From: a bacterium 1XD42-54 | GTDB taxonomy: Bacteria; Bacillota; Clostridia; Lachnospirales; Lachnospiraceae | Reading direction: 5' to 3' | Length of the DNA stretch: 64,000 bases | Assembly (NCBI GenBank): GCA_003612585.1 | Contig: RAZH01000001.1 | Coordinates: forward strand, 124,001 to 188,000 | In this document: positions 52,144 to 61,311 of the stretch, in pieces | How the letters are laid out: every line of letters begins with the position of its first letter | Position numbering within the stretch: the stretch's first letter is position 1 | Notes under the pieces: generated by a model | What the model was told of the DNA's origin: nothing | Database searches by the model: none | What the model saw: the letters and a program-made list of their open reading frames with translations, nothing else | Made by a program: the position numbers and the translations under genes

Positions 52144-53283
52144 CTATATTTTCACCCACGCACGCTTCTGCGCGGACTCATATACCTTTTCACAAAGCAC
52201 CATTTCCCGCAGACCGTCCTCAAAATTTGCAAAATCCCTCTGCGCGGTATCTCCTTCCAACACCGCCTGATAAAACTTTTCAAACTGTGCTTTGAATGTA
52301 TCCGGGAATCCTTCCACATGGCCGCCCGGATATCCAATCACAGCCTTTGCCTTATCTGAAAGCACAGACGGGTCCTTCGGCGCCTTCTGGTTGAACATTT
52401 CCCGCCTTCCGACCCAAAGCTCCTGGGAATCCTCACTATCCCAATGAAGCGCGCATTTGCTGCCGCTGATCGAGATAATCTGCTGATTCTTTCGCCCCGC
52501 CGTCACCTGACTCACGTTCATGTTTCCGATCGCCCCGTTTTCAAACCGGAACAAAATGCTGCACCAGTCCTCCGTTTTCACCGGCGTGTCCGCATAATCC
52601 TCCGGCCGAAGCGCCATTCCAGAAAATGTCTCGACGGATTTCAGCGGTTTTTTCCTCGTTTTATGCAGCAGACCAAATTCTGCAAGCACCTCGACTGCCC
52701 GCAGTCCTGTAATGTCTTCCACCATATCAATCCAGTGCGTTCCGATATCCGAAAATGCCCTTGTATTCCCCGAAATCTCCGGGTCTAACCGCCAGCTCCA
52801 GTCACTCTCCAGAAACAGCCAGTCCTGAAGATACCCGCCTGTCACTGCAAATACCTCTCCGATCTCTCCACTTTGCACCATTGCTTTCATCTGCTGTACC
52901 TGCGGATTCATCCGAAGCGAGTGATTCACCCCTGTCACAATCTGATGCTCTTTTGCATACGCACACAGCGTTTTTGCTTCCTCCACAGTCATGGTAAAAG
53001 GCTTTTCCAGCATCACGCTCAGCCCCTTCTCCATCGCGTACATTGCCATCTCAAAATGTAGATTATTCGGCGTACAGATATGTACCGCATCCAATTCCTC
53101 CCGGTCAATCATATCCCTGTAGTCATCATATCCCTTGGGTACAAACTGTTCCCCCGCCTTCTTCTCTCCTCCGCTCTTATGCGCCACTGCCACAACATCC
53201 ACATATCCCAGACGGCGCAGCGCCTCAATATGCGCTGCCCCGATAAATCCAATCCCAATCACACCCACTCTCATCCTTCTCAT
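52144..53283 (-). CDS. Gfo/Idh/MocA-family NAD(P)-dependent oxidoreductase
   Basis: This 379-residue enzyme has an N-terminal Rossmann fold (GVIGIGFIGAAH, residues 7-18), the catalytic Lys in EKPF (93-96) and the Asp-His block DIGTHWID (179-186). GYLQDWLFLESDWSWRL (150-166) shapes the sugar pocket. It oxidises a hydroxyl of a sugar or glycoside, often at C3. It is coupled to the TIM-barrel gene and preceded by the ABC transporter. No signal peptide is present. Confidence 0.9.
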   Translation of the reverse strand: MRRMRVGVIGIGFIGAAHIEALRRLGYVDVVAVAHKSGGEKKAGEQFVPKGYDDYRDMIDREELDAVHICTPNNLHFEMAMYAMEKGLSVMLEKPFTMTVEEAKTLCAYAKEHQIVTGVNHSLRMNPQVQQMKAMVQSGEIGEVFAVTGGYLQDWLFLESDWSWRLDPEISGNTRAFSDIGTHWIDMVEDITGLRAVEVLAEFGLLHKTRKKPLKSVETFSGMALRPEDYADTPVKTEDWCSILFRFENGAIGNMNVSQVTAGRKNQQIISISGSKCALHWDSEDSQELWVGRREMFNQKAPKDPSVLSDKAKAVIGYPGGHVEGFPDTFKAQFEKFYQAVLEGDTAQRDFANFEDGLREMVLCEKVYESAQKRAWVKI

Positions 53284-53337
53284 ACGTTCTCCTTTCTACT
53301 GAAATGCTCTTTCGGGCGTCCTCTCAAAAACATTACA

Positions 53338-54294
53338 TTATTTACGCAACATCTTAAAGCGCAGCGCACTGATCCCAAGCGACAGAATGATAATCACACC
53401 TGACGCAATCTCCTGCAAATACGGATTTACCCCCAGAATATTCAGTACATTCGAAATCAGTCCCAAAAGCAGCACGCCAAAAAACGTGCCAACTGCACTT
53501 CCCTGTCCGCCGCTGATCGGCGCTCCTCCGATCACGACCGCCCCGATTGCCGTCATTTCCAGTCCGGCTCCGGAAGACGGAAGCGCGGAACCGACGCGGG
53601 AGAGCAAAAGCACGGACGCAATACCGACAAAAAACCCGTTCAGCATAAAGAAAAGCAGTTTATTCTCTGTAATCCTCACGCCGGAAAGAAACGCCGATTT
53701 TTCATTGGAACCAATTGCATAAATTCTTCTTCCGATCTGTGTGTAGTTTAAAATAATAAATACAACAACAAAGCCCAGCAAACTAATCACAAAAGACAGT
53801 GGAATCACTCCTCCGATCTTTGTAAACGCGAGCATATCAAACTTCCCATAGACCGTCTGGATGACACCTTTAGTCGCAAACAATCCGATTCCTTTGTAAA
53901 CACTCGTCGTCGCCAGAGTTATGATAAAAGACGGAGCCTTAAAGAGAATGGCAAGCGCTCCGTTCAAAAGCCCGCACAGCATACAAACTGCAACCGCCGC
54001 CACAGAGGCCACGAATCCGTTCACCCCCTGATTGATCAGAAGCGCGTTCGTGCAGCACGCCAGTCCGATAATCGCCCCCACGGAAATATCAAAATTACCG
54101 GATATAATCAGAATAGTCGCTCCTGCTGCCACCAGTCCTGATACCGCAATCTGCTCAAAAATATTCATGATATTGTTGATGGCCAGAAATTTCGGGTTTG
54201 CAATCGCCGTAAACACAGAAATAAGGATCGTAATCAGCAAAAGCATCAGCCACTGTGATTGAAACAGTCTCTGTTTCAGATTTTTATTCTTCAT
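53338..54294 (-). CDS. Sugar ABC transporter permease (RbsC type)
   Basis: This 318-residue permease has about eight helices. VSGLVAAGATILIISGNFDI and SVGAIIGLA are typical of the BPD/RbsC family, and the C-terminal GGAPISGGQGSAVGTFFG is the conserved loop that contacts the ATPase. It is the membrane component for the binding protein at 55880 and the ATPase at 54323. Confidence 0.93.
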   Translation of the reverse strand: MKNKNLKQRLFQSQWLMLLLITILISVFTAIANPKFLAINNIMNIFEQIAVSGLVAAGATILIISGNFDISVGAIIGLACCTNALLINQGVNGFVASVAAVAVCMLCGLLNGALAILFKAPSFIITLATTSVYKGIGLFATKGVIQTVYGKFDMLAFTKIGGVIPLSFVISLLGFVVVFIILNYTQIGRRIYAIGSNEKSAFLSGVRITENKLLFFMLNGFFVGIASVLLLSRVGSALPSSGAGLEMTAIGAVVIGGAPISGGQGSAVGTFFGVLLLGLISNVLNILGVNPYLQEIASGVIIILSLGISALRFKMLRK

Positions 54295-54322
54295 TCTTTT
54301 TCCCTTTATCCTTAAAAACTTC

Positions 54323-55801
54323 TTATTTTATGCCCATGTACCATTTCAGCAGCTCATCTTCCTGCGCCTCATCGGCAGGAATCACTGCGCTGAGTGCACC
54401 ATCTTTCATAACAGCAATGCGGTCACTCATGGAAATCAGCTCCGGCATCGTAGACGAAACCATAATTACTATTTTTTTCCGTTTTACAAGTTCCTCTATC
54501 AGCCGGTAAATCTCTTCTCTGGCGCCAACGTCCACGCCCTTTGACGGCTCATCAAAAATATAAATTTCACCGTCCATGGCCAGCCACCGTGAAATTACAA
54601 CCTTCTGCTGATTGCCTCCGCTTAACTTGCCTGCATCATGTTCCCGGTTGAACACTTTGATCGAGAGCTGCTCAATGCTGTGATCTACCAGTTCTTTTTC
54701 TTTTGCCAGGTTCAGAAAAAACCTGCTCTCGTTTTTCGCAATCGAAATATTTTCCTTTACTGAGCGGTCCAGAAAAAGTGCTTCCCCTTTCCGGTCCTCT
54801 GACACAAAACAGATGCCCTTTTTTATCGCATCTTTGGGGTCCTTCGGGGTAATTTCTTTCCCATTTAGGAACATCTGGCCGCTCTCCTTTGGATCTGCAC
54901 CAAACAGCATGCGGACCAGCTCCGTCCGGCCTGCTCCGACCAACCCTCCAAGTCCCAGCACTTCGCCGTGTGAAACCGTAAAGCTGACATTTTTTACAAG
55001 ATTTCCCCTTGTATACCCGCGTATCTCCAATGCCTGATCTCCGGTTGAAAAATTTCCCTTCCTATAATAATTAGAAGCATCTCTTCCCACCATTTCACGA
55101 ATCAAGGTTTCCTGTGTGACCTCCCCGATCTGTCTTTCACTGACCGAGTAACCGTCTTTTAACACATTGACGCGGTCCCCCACACGGAAAATCTCGTCCA
55201 TATAGTGTGAAATATAAATAATCCCGATCCCGTCATGCTTCAGCCGGTCAATCAATTCCATGAGCGCTTTCGTCTCATCCTCACCGAGCGATGCAGTCGG
55301 TTCATCCATAATCAGGATTTTCGCTTTTTTGTGAAGCGCTTTCGCTATCTGAAGATTCTGTTTCTGCCCAGGCGACAGCGTTTCCACCAGCACATCCGGA
55401 CGGATCGTCATATTCAGCGCACGCAGAATCTCACCTGCTTTTTCTTCCTGTTTCCTGCGATCAATAAAAATTCCGTTTTTTCTAATTTCGGCTCCCTGAA
55501 AAATGTTGTCCGCAACGCTCAAAGTATCGACCAAATCCACATCCTGATAAATCGTTGCAACTCCAAGCTCCATAGCCTGGGAAGGCTGAAGCGAGGACCA
55601 GGTACGGCCAAACAGTGTGATACTTCCACTGTCCGGCTTTTCGGCGCCGGACAAAATTTTAATCAGGGTGGACTTGCCTGCCCCGTTTTCTCCGACGAGG
55701 CAGACCGTCTCTCCCGCATGAAGGGTGAGATTTACATTGTGAAGAACCTGAATCCCCGCAAAACTCTTATTGATATCTTTCAGCTCAAGTATCTGTTCCA
55801 C
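54323..55801 (-). CDS. Sugar ABC transporter ATP-binding protein (RbsA type)
   Basis: This 492-residue double ATPase has an N-terminal module with GENGAGKST, TLSPGQKQNLQIAKAL and ILIMDEPTAS. The C-terminal module has a degenerate A site (LGGLVGAGRTELVR) and LSGGNQQKVVISRWL. The best start is a GTG at 55801: AGGAG lies 7 nt before it, whereas the longer TTG start has none. It powers the RbsC-type permease. Confidence 0.92.
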   Translation of the reverse strand: MEQILELKDINKSFAGIQVLHNVNLTLHAGETVCLVGENGAGKSTLIKILSGAEKPDSGSITLFGRTWSSLQPSQAMELGVATIYQDVDLVDTLSVADNIFQGAEIRKNGIFIDRRKQEEKAGEILRALNMTIRPDVLVETLSPGQKQNLQIAKALHKKAKILIMDEPTASLGEDETKALMELIDRLKHDGIGIIYISHYMDEIFRVGDRVNVLKDGYSVSERQIGEVTQETLIREMVGRDASNYYRKGNFSTGDQALEIRGYTRGNLVKNVSFTVSHGEVLGLGGLVGAGRTELVRMLFGADPKESGQMFLNGKEITPKDPKDAIKKGICFVSEDRKGEALFLDRSVKENISIAKNESRFFLNLAKEKELVDHSIEQLSIKVFNREHDAGKLSGGNQQKVVISRWLAMDGEIYIFDEPSKGVDVGAREEIYRLIEELVKRKKIVIMVSSTMPELISMSDRIAVMKDGALSAVIPADEAQEDELLKWYMGIK

Positions 55802-55879
55802 ACATACTCTCCTTCCGTTTTTCAAATATTACGTTTCCACTGAAATCTCTTTTCAAGCTTATTCCGGTTCTCACTCCCT

Positions 55880-56899
55880 TTATTCAGCGAGAAGCTCCGG
55901 GAAATACTCCTGTGTCAGCTCCCAGAAAATATCATTTACTTCCCACGGAACCACCTTGCTCTCATCGTCGATATTTTCCTGATCTACCGGCATGATCGGA
56001 AGCATAATGGACTGCTCGATTTCTGTACTCTTCCCTTCCACATAGTTCGCCAGCGCCAGATAAGAAACAAGTCCTTCCCAACCCGGTGAAGAAGAAATAG
56101 TATAAGAAAGCGAACCTTCTTTTACGAGCGGAAGCCCTGCCGGAGAACCGTTCTGTGCTATCACCGTATAGTCATCCAGTAGATTACTTGCCTTCAGCAT
56201 CTGAATAACTGCCGCTGCCATATCTTCATCCATCACAAAGATAATGGAAAATTCTTTTCCGGAGGAAATCAGGTCCTGCGCCACATTCACGGCCTCGCTC
56301 GGATTGTATTTTCCTTCCCGAAGCTCTACCAGCTCGTTCTGTCCAAGTTCCTCTGCTCTGGCCGTCATCGCCTCATTCACTCTCTGACACGGAACGGATT
56401 CAAAATTTCCCGTGATAATCACAAACTTCTCGCCCGGATGATTTTCAGCCATCCAGTCCGCATAATTGATGCCCATCTCCGTCCAGTCGAAATCAATTGC
56501 TGCCACTATATCAGCCTCTGCGTCGAGCGCCGTTCCGCACGTATCGGTCGCTACCACCGGAATACCGGCCTGCGCACACTTCTCTGCCGCAATCTTCGCG
56601 CCTGTCTCATTAAACGGGAAAATACAAAGTCCGTCCACACCCTGATTGATCAGAGAATCAATATTGGAAATCTCCTTGTCCGCATCATAATCTGAGTTCA
56701 GAACAACAACCTTATTCCCGTCTTTTTCCGCGCCCATTGTAAATCCGTCAACATCTCTCTGGTACCAGGTGTCCGGACCCGGAGTAATATATCCGTATAC
56801 TTTTCCGCCTTCTCCTGCCATCACCCCCATCGGCATTGCAGTAAGCATCGTTCCCACCATAACAACAGCTGTCATTCTCTTCATCTTTTTACCGTTCAT
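55880..56899 (-). CDS. Sugar-binding protein of ribose-type ABC transporter
   Basis: This 339-residue periplasmic-binding-protein-1 fold protein has a signal peptide (MKRMTAVVMVGTMLTAM, then MAGEGG) without lipobox cysteine. It has NSDYDADKEISNIDSLINQG, GLCIFPFNETG and ATDTCGTAL, typical of ribose/galactose-type binders. The start at 56899 has AAGGAGG upstream. It is the first gene of the operon; an operator-like palindrome lies about 85 nt upstream. Confidence 0.92.
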   Translation of the reverse strand: MNGKKMKRMTAVVMVGTMLTAMPMGVMAGEGGKVYGYITPGPDTWYQRDVDGFTMGAEKDGNKVVVLNSDYDADKEISNIDSLINQGVDGLCIFPFNETGAKIAAEKCAQAGIPVVATDTCGTALDAEADIVAAIDFDWTEMGINYADWMAENHPGEKFVIITGNFESVPCQRVNEAMTARAEELGQNELVELREGKYNPSEAVNVAQDLISSGKEFSIIFVMDEDMAAAVIQMLKASNLLDDYTVIAQNGSPAGLPLVKEGSLSYTISSSPGWEGLVSYLALANYVEGKSTEIEQSIMLPIMPVDQENIDDESKVVPWEVNDIFWELTQEYFPELLAE

Positions 56900-56983
56900 T
56901 TTGTATCCTCCTTCTCCATGTTTGTTCTTCTTCCGTTCTGCCGAAGAGCGTAAATGTATGGTTTTATTCTTTACACTCTTTCC

Positions 56984-56995
56984 TGTAAATTTACA
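56984..56995. promoter_or_regulatory. Palindrome TGTAAATTTACA upstream of the sugar-binding gene
   Basis: A perfect 12-bp palindrome sits 85 nt upstream of the binding-protein start in the 355-nt gap between the operon and the divergent LacI-type gene. An identical copy precedes the isomerase gene at 59338. This is the likely operator of the LacI protein. Confidence 0.75.
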
Positions 56996-57136
56996 ATTAT
57001 AGGCTATCATGTTCTTGTCATTTTTTCAATATTTTTTTCAAAATCCACGCTATTTTCATGGTTTTTCATGATTTTATTATCATTTCTTTGTATATTATGC
57101 CATTTTTCTTTTCATTTTTACATTTGTATTTACATT

Positions 57137-57159
57137 TTTACATTTTAAGTTTATTATAT
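57137..57159 (+). promoter_or_regulatory. Half-operator upstream of the LacI gene
   Basis: This stretch begins TTTACATTTTAAG and agrees in 20 of 23 positions with the flank of the operator at 59344-59366. Additional TTTACA half-sites lie just before it (57128-57142). It suggests autoregulation of the LacI-type gene. Confidence 0.5.
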
Positions 57160-57254
57160 TATTTAATCAGAAGCTGCAAAATAGCAGCTTCCTACGTGAT
57201 CAGACCCAATTTCTTCACGTATATAAAAGAAAAAGTTTCATGGGAGGATTTTTA

Positions 57255-58286
57255 ATGAAAAGGAAACGCATTACGATAGAAGAACTGGCAGAAAAAGCGA
57301 ATGTATCCATCGCAACAGTTTCCAGAGTGCTCAATAATAAAGGAAATGTCAAAAAAGAAACAAGAAATCATGTCATTGAAATCATGCAGAAATACGATTT
57401 TCATCCACAGAATCCCCATGCGCTCTCCAATCCGGAAAGCAATCTTCTTCTGACCTGCGTCCCGGATTTCTGTAACCCATTTTACAGCCCTGTCATTGAC
57501 GGAATCCAGAAAGCCGCGCACGAAAATAATTATGACGTCATCTTCCTTCAGTCAAGAGATTATTACACTGAGATTTCTGATTTTGCCAATATTCTTAAAG
57601 AAAAATCAATTGCAGGCATTCTGATCCTCTCTTCAGTTCCAAATACAGAGCTGATACGTGAACTGAACTTCAAGTGTCCGGTTATTATGTGCTGCGAATA
57701 TCCAGAGGATTATGACGTCTCCTATGTAACCATCAATGATGTGGCATCAACCGTCACAGCGATCAATTATCTGGTACTCACGGGATGCAAAAAAATCGGC
57801 CTGATGAACAGTTCCCTGAAATTCAAATACGCGAGACACCGGGAAAAAGGGTTCACACAGGCGCTTGAGGAGCACGGCCTTGAGATCAACCCGGAATGGG
57901 TGGCACACATCTCCTCCATCAACTACAACCTTGCATATTCCGAAGCCCTGCATATCCTGCAGCTTCCCGATCGTCCCCAGGCCATGTTTGCCTGCTCGGA
58001 TGTCTACGGAATCGCCATTATCAATGCAGCTAAAAATCTTGGTCTTCGCGTACCGGAGGATTTATCTGTGATAGCCTTTGACAACACGGAAATATCCATC
58101 ATGTCAGACCCTCCGCTCACCACAGTCGATCAGCCGAAAAAACAGATCGGCTATCAGTCCTGTGAAATGCTGATTGATCAGATCAAATCCCCCGGCTCTG
58201 CAAACAAACAGGTGGTTCTGAGCACGCAACTGATCATCCGCGGCTCCACGCTTCTGCCAACCCAGAGTCCGGCACTTCACGTTTAA
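57255..58286 (+). CDS. LacI-family transcriptional regulator
   Basis: This 343-residue repressor has the LacI HTH and hinge (ITIEELAEKANVSIATVSRV, LNNKGNVKKET) and a sugar-binding domain (VPDFCNPFYSPVIDGIQ ... VIAFDNTEISIMSDPPLTTV). The start at 57255 has GGGAGG upstream. It is divergent from the ABC/oxidoreductase operon and convergent with the isomerase gene; both carry the same palindrome, so it should control both. Confidence 0.95.
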   Translation: MKRKRITIEELAEKANVSIATVSRVLNNKGNVKKETRNHVIEIMQKYDFHPQNPHALSNPESNLLLTCVPDFCNPFYSPVIDGIQKAAHENNYDVIFLQSRDYYTEISDFANILKEKSIAGILILSSVPNTELIRELNFKCPVIMCCEYPEDYDVSYVTINDVASTVTAINYLVLTGCKKIGLMNSSLKFKYARHREKGFTQALEEHGLEINPEWVAHISSINYNLAYSEALHILQLPDRPQAMFACSDVYGIAIINAAKNLGLRVPEDLSVIAFDNTEISIMSDPPLTTVDQPKKQIGYQSCEMLIDQIKSPGSANKQVVLSTQLIIRGSTLLPTQSPALHV

Positions 58287-58321
58287 GAAAAAACTCCGCT
58301 TTATAAAAAACAAAGAAAAAC

Positions 58322-58365
58322 GGCAGCCATATGAAGATACTACTGTTACACTTCATATAGCTGCC
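58322..58365. terminator. Bidirectional terminator between LacI and isomerase genes
   Basis: GGCAGCCATATGAAG (58322-58336) and CTTCATATAGCTGCC (58351-58365) pair with one mismatch. ATTTTGTT follows on plus; GTTTTTCTTTG follows on minus. It ends both converging genes. Confidence 0.9.
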
Positions 58366-58421
58366 ATTTTGTTACGCTTCTGTTCTGGTTTCGTATCTCA
58401 GTCAGAACGTTACTATCACCT

Positions 58422-59309
58422 TCAGACTCCCAATTCTCTGTGCAGGTAGTCCATCGTCTGTTTCATTCTGGCATATACCTGGTCATCGTCATCCTCAATC
58501 GCTGTGCACACCTCGAGATACTGCGTGATCTCATCCAGCCCCGCGTCCTTGGTTGCTTTTTTAATCAGCTCAGGCGTCACAATTCCCTCTTTTGTAAAAT
58601 CCCAATGCCTGTCCCATTCACCGTCTGTCTGCTGAAGATGGATCGCCCCAATATATGGGCCGCAAGTACGGAACCAAAGCGCAATATCCGCCTCATCCCC
58701 AAGCAGAGGCCGGTAAAGCGCATGTCCCCAGTCAATCAGAAGCCGGACCGGAATCTCCGTCCCTTTCAGATCTTCCATCATTTGTACAGACACAGACGGG
58801 CTGTGCGGAATCTCCGTAAACAGCGGTGTGGCTTCGATATGTATTTCCTTAAGTCCCCGTTCCTTTCCATGCGCTGCAATCATCCTGATATTTTTCAGCA
58901 TATCCTGATACAGGAACTCTCTGCGCTGCGGATTCCTCGCATCATCATAGGATAATGCACCGATCGCGGTTCCCATTACTTCTGCACCAAGCTCAGCTGT
59001 CATATCAACCGCCCGTTTAAAAAACTGCAGCGCAATCCCACGCTGCAATTCATCCGGCGCAAGCAGCTGCGGATAAGAATAGGCCGCAAGCCCGCTGAAC
59101 GTAGAATCAATCACCACACCTGCCCGCTCAAACGCCTCCCGAAAACGTCGTGCATACGCACCCCTTTGCTCCGCCGGCCACCACGGGTCAATCAGATCCC
59201 ACGTAACCTGTACATGGTCCGTTGCAAAATCATGTTTCACCAGCGCTGCCAGACGCTCCGGCTCTACCCACCGCTTCACCGCAAAAGACAAATTCAATCC
59301 CAGTTTCAT
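58422..59309 (-). CDS. TIM-barrel sugar isomerase/epimerase (second paralogue)
   Basis: This 295-residue barrel has putative metal ligands Glu159 (HIEATP), Asp193 with His196 (LIDWGH) and His224 (IHLQQTDG). The motif IHLQQTDGEWDRHWDFT and the N-terminal segment TFSGLAAYSYPQLL recur in isomerases acting on short ketose phosphates such as erythrulose phosphates, but the substrate here is open. It lies alone behind its own operator, yet shares that operator with the 50-57 kb operon. Confidence 0.8.
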   Translation of the reverse strand: MKLGLNLSFAVKRWVEPERLAALVKHDFATDHVQVTWDLIDPWWPAEQRGAYARRFREAFERAGVVIDSTFSGLAAYSYPQLLAPDELQRGIALQFFKRAVDMTAELGAEVMGTAIGALSYDDARNPQRREFLYQDMLKNIRMIAAHGKERGLKEIHIEATPLFTEIPHSPSVSVQMMEDLKGTEIPVRLLIDWGHALYRPLLGDEADIALWFRTCGPYIGAIHLQQTDGEWDRHWDFTKEGIVTPELIKKATKDAGLDEITQYLEVCTAIEDDDDQVYARMKQTMDYLHRELGV

Positions 59310-59337
59310 ACCGCATCCCCCTTTTTTACATTTTTTC

Positions 59338-59349
59338 TGTAAATTTACA
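59338..59349. promoter_or_regulatory. Palindrome TGTAAATTTACA upstream of the isomerase gene
   Basis: The same perfect 12-bp palindrome as at 56984, here 29 nt upstream of the isomerase start. The flank continues with TTTTAAACTTATCATAT, similar to the LacI upstream site. Confidence 0.75.
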
Positions 59350-59513
59350 TTTTAAACTTATCATATCCCAATATTTTTTTCAATAACTATTTGTACAAAA
59401 CCTTTCCAGAATGATAGGGACACGGCGTTGCCTCCTTATTAGCGTCCGGAGGGGATAATGCGATAACAATTTGATTTTATCTTTTTTGAATGGAGCTATA
59501 AAGCAGAGCGGTT

Positions 59514-60023
59514 TTATTCTTTCTTCTGCGTCAAGATAATACCAACGATTGCACCAATAAGAATAATCGGTGCTACTCTGACAAGCAACCATTCAAATGA
59601 GTGAAATACCACTCCGAGAACGGCGGTTTCAGGATCACTATAATCCCAAGCCAAGTAAGGACTTTCTACTTCCAATAAAATTGAAAAAATTGCTACCACA
59701 ACTACGCACAATGAGATCAAAAGCCAATGTACAATTCTTTTTCTTGTGGTTTTTCTCTGTGCAAGTTGCAAGTTTATCACCTCCAGTTTTGCGGAAATCG
59801 CCTTTAAGTCGTCAATTTCTGACTCAATGACGTTTTCTCCAAGCAATGTACTCACGGATGTTTCAAACACTTCTGATAGGGAAACCAACATATCAGAATC
59901 CGGAACCGACAATCCTTGCTCCCATTTAGAAATTGTTTGTCGCACCACGTTCAGCTTGACAGCAAGCTCTTGTTGCGAAAGTCCTTTTGATTTTCTGATC
60001 GCTTTAATATTTTTGCTGAGCAT
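59514..60023 (-). CDS. XRE-family regulator with C-terminal membrane helices
   Basis: This 169-residue protein has an N-terminal HTH (residues 1-60: SKNIKAIRKSKGLSQQELAV ... RQTISKWEQGLSVPD), a helical linker (about 68-92) and two membrane helices (about 97-117 and 145-163). It is a membrane-tethered or dimerising XRE regulator of the small Firmicute type. The start at 60023 has AAGGAGG upstream. It lies next to a sugar transport operon but the operon terminator separates them, so a link is unproven. Confidence 0.88.
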   Translation of the reverse strand: MLSKNIKAIRKSKGLSQQELAVKLNVVRQTISKWEQGLSVPDSDMLVSLSEVFETSVSTLLGENVIESEIDDLKAISAKLEVINLQLAQRKTTRKRIVHWLLISLCVVVVAIFSILLEVESPYLAWDYSDPETAVLGVVFHSFEWLLVRVAPIILIGAIVGIILTQKKE

Positions 60024-60150
60024 TCGGGATAACCTCCTTCCTTTCATTGTTACCACTATTGTAGACGTATCTGCCCGTTACCACAAGCAACGAATTTTAA
60101 CATTCAAGTAAAATAACAAATTTCTTTGATTTTCAGAAAACTCTACAACC

Positions 60151-60231
60151 AAATAAAAAGAGCTGCCACTTGGAAAACAATTCATGCACAGACACGTCTG
60201 TCTGCGACTAAATGTTTTCCTGTAACAGCCC
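60151..60231 (-). terminator. Terminator of the third sugar transporter operon
   Basis: On the minus strand GGGCTGTTACAGGAAAACA pairs imperfectly with TGTTTTCCAAGTGGCAGCTC, enclosing another small hairpin. TTTTTATTT follows. It is about 60 nt after the stop at 60289. Confidence 0.75.
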
Positions 60232-60288
60232 ATTTAATAAGGGGTACAATGAAAAGAAATTTTTCTTGCTTTTATTACAAATTACAAT

Positions 60289-61311
60289 CTATTTTTTATT
60301 TTTCTCTTTCGCCGCAGCAAAGACACTCTGAAGTACAATGAAGAAGCAGAGCATTGCTGCGATTGTGATTCGTGTCCACCAGGAAGACAGTGTGCCCTGG
60401 AAGGTGATAAATGCTTCGATCGTACCTTTAATCAATACGCCGAACAGACTGCCGATTACATTTCCGACTCCACCAGTCAGAAGGGTTCCTCCAATGACAG
60501 AGGAAGCAATAGCATCCATCTCAAGTCCTTTTGCCTGCTCCACAAAACCAGAACACGTATTCAGACAGAACAGAAAACCGCCCAGACTTGCCAGGAAGCC
60601 TTCCAGCATATAAGCTTTGAGCTTTGTGCGCTTGACATTCAGTCCCATCATCAATGCGGACTGTTCGTTTCCTCCGATTGCATAAATGCTTCGTCCAAAT
60701 TTTGTGTATTTCAGGACAAGAAAAACTGCAATCAGAATGAAAATGGCAATGATTACACTCGGATATATATACGGTTTGATCAGCATTCCCTTTTTATTTA
60801 TGTATCCGCCAAACGGCAGATAAATTTTGCACTGCGCCCAGGAAAGAAACATCTCATTTTTAATACTGATCATCTCTTTGCTGATCACTGCCGTCATACC
60901 TCTCGCGAAAAACATGCCTGCAAGAGTCACAATAAATGGCTGAATCTTCAAGTATGCAACAAGCCATCCCTGTACAAATCCAAATACCAGACCAATCGCC
61001 AGCACAAAAACGGTCGACCAGATTGCGCCCCAACCGGCCATCTCCATGGTCCAAGCCAGAATCATACATACCATAGCTACGACAGAACCTACTGAAATAT
61101 CAATACCGCCTGTAATCATGACGATCGTCATGCCGACTGCAATGACAATCAGACCTGCATTTGAAATAAAAAGATTCAGGAAATTCTGTGTTTTCGCAAA
61201 ACCCTGTGTCTTAAAAAGAATACAGCCTACGACATACATCACAAGGAACAATGCAATGGTAATCACGAGAAGGAAAGAATTACCATCCAGTTTACGTCTT
61301 TCTTTTTTCAT
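60289..61311 (-). CDS. Sugar ABC transporter permease (YjfF type)
   Basis: This 340-residue permease has about nine helices. MTIVMITGGIDISVGSVVAM and GGVGNVIGSLFGVL are typical of the BPD-type sugar permeases. The start overlaps the upstream permease by 4 nt (ATGA). It is the second permease of a two-permease importer like the galactofuranose system YtfQRT-YjfF. Confidence 0.92.
   Translation of the reverse strand: MKKERRKLDGNSFLLVITIALFLVMYVVGCILFKTQGFAKTQNFLNLFISNAGLIVIAVGMTIVMITGGIDISVGSVVAMVCMILAWTMEMAGWGAIWSTVFVLAIGLVFGFVQGWLVAYLKIQPFIVTLAGMFFARGMTAVISKEMISIKNEMFLSWAQCKIYLPFGGYINKKGMLIKPYIYPSVIIAIFILIAVFLVLKYTKFGRSIYAIGGNEQSALMMGLNVKRTKLKAYMLEGFLASLGGFLFCLNTCSGFVEQAKGLEMDAIASSVIGGTLLTGGVGNVIGSLFGVLIKGTIEAFITFQGTLSSWWTRITIAAMLCFFIVLQSVFAAAKEKNKK

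Noticed and set aside
59380-59592. 70-codon minus-strand ORF overlapping the end of the XRE gene
   Set aside because: No ribosome site, overlaps a well-supported gene in another frame, no features.
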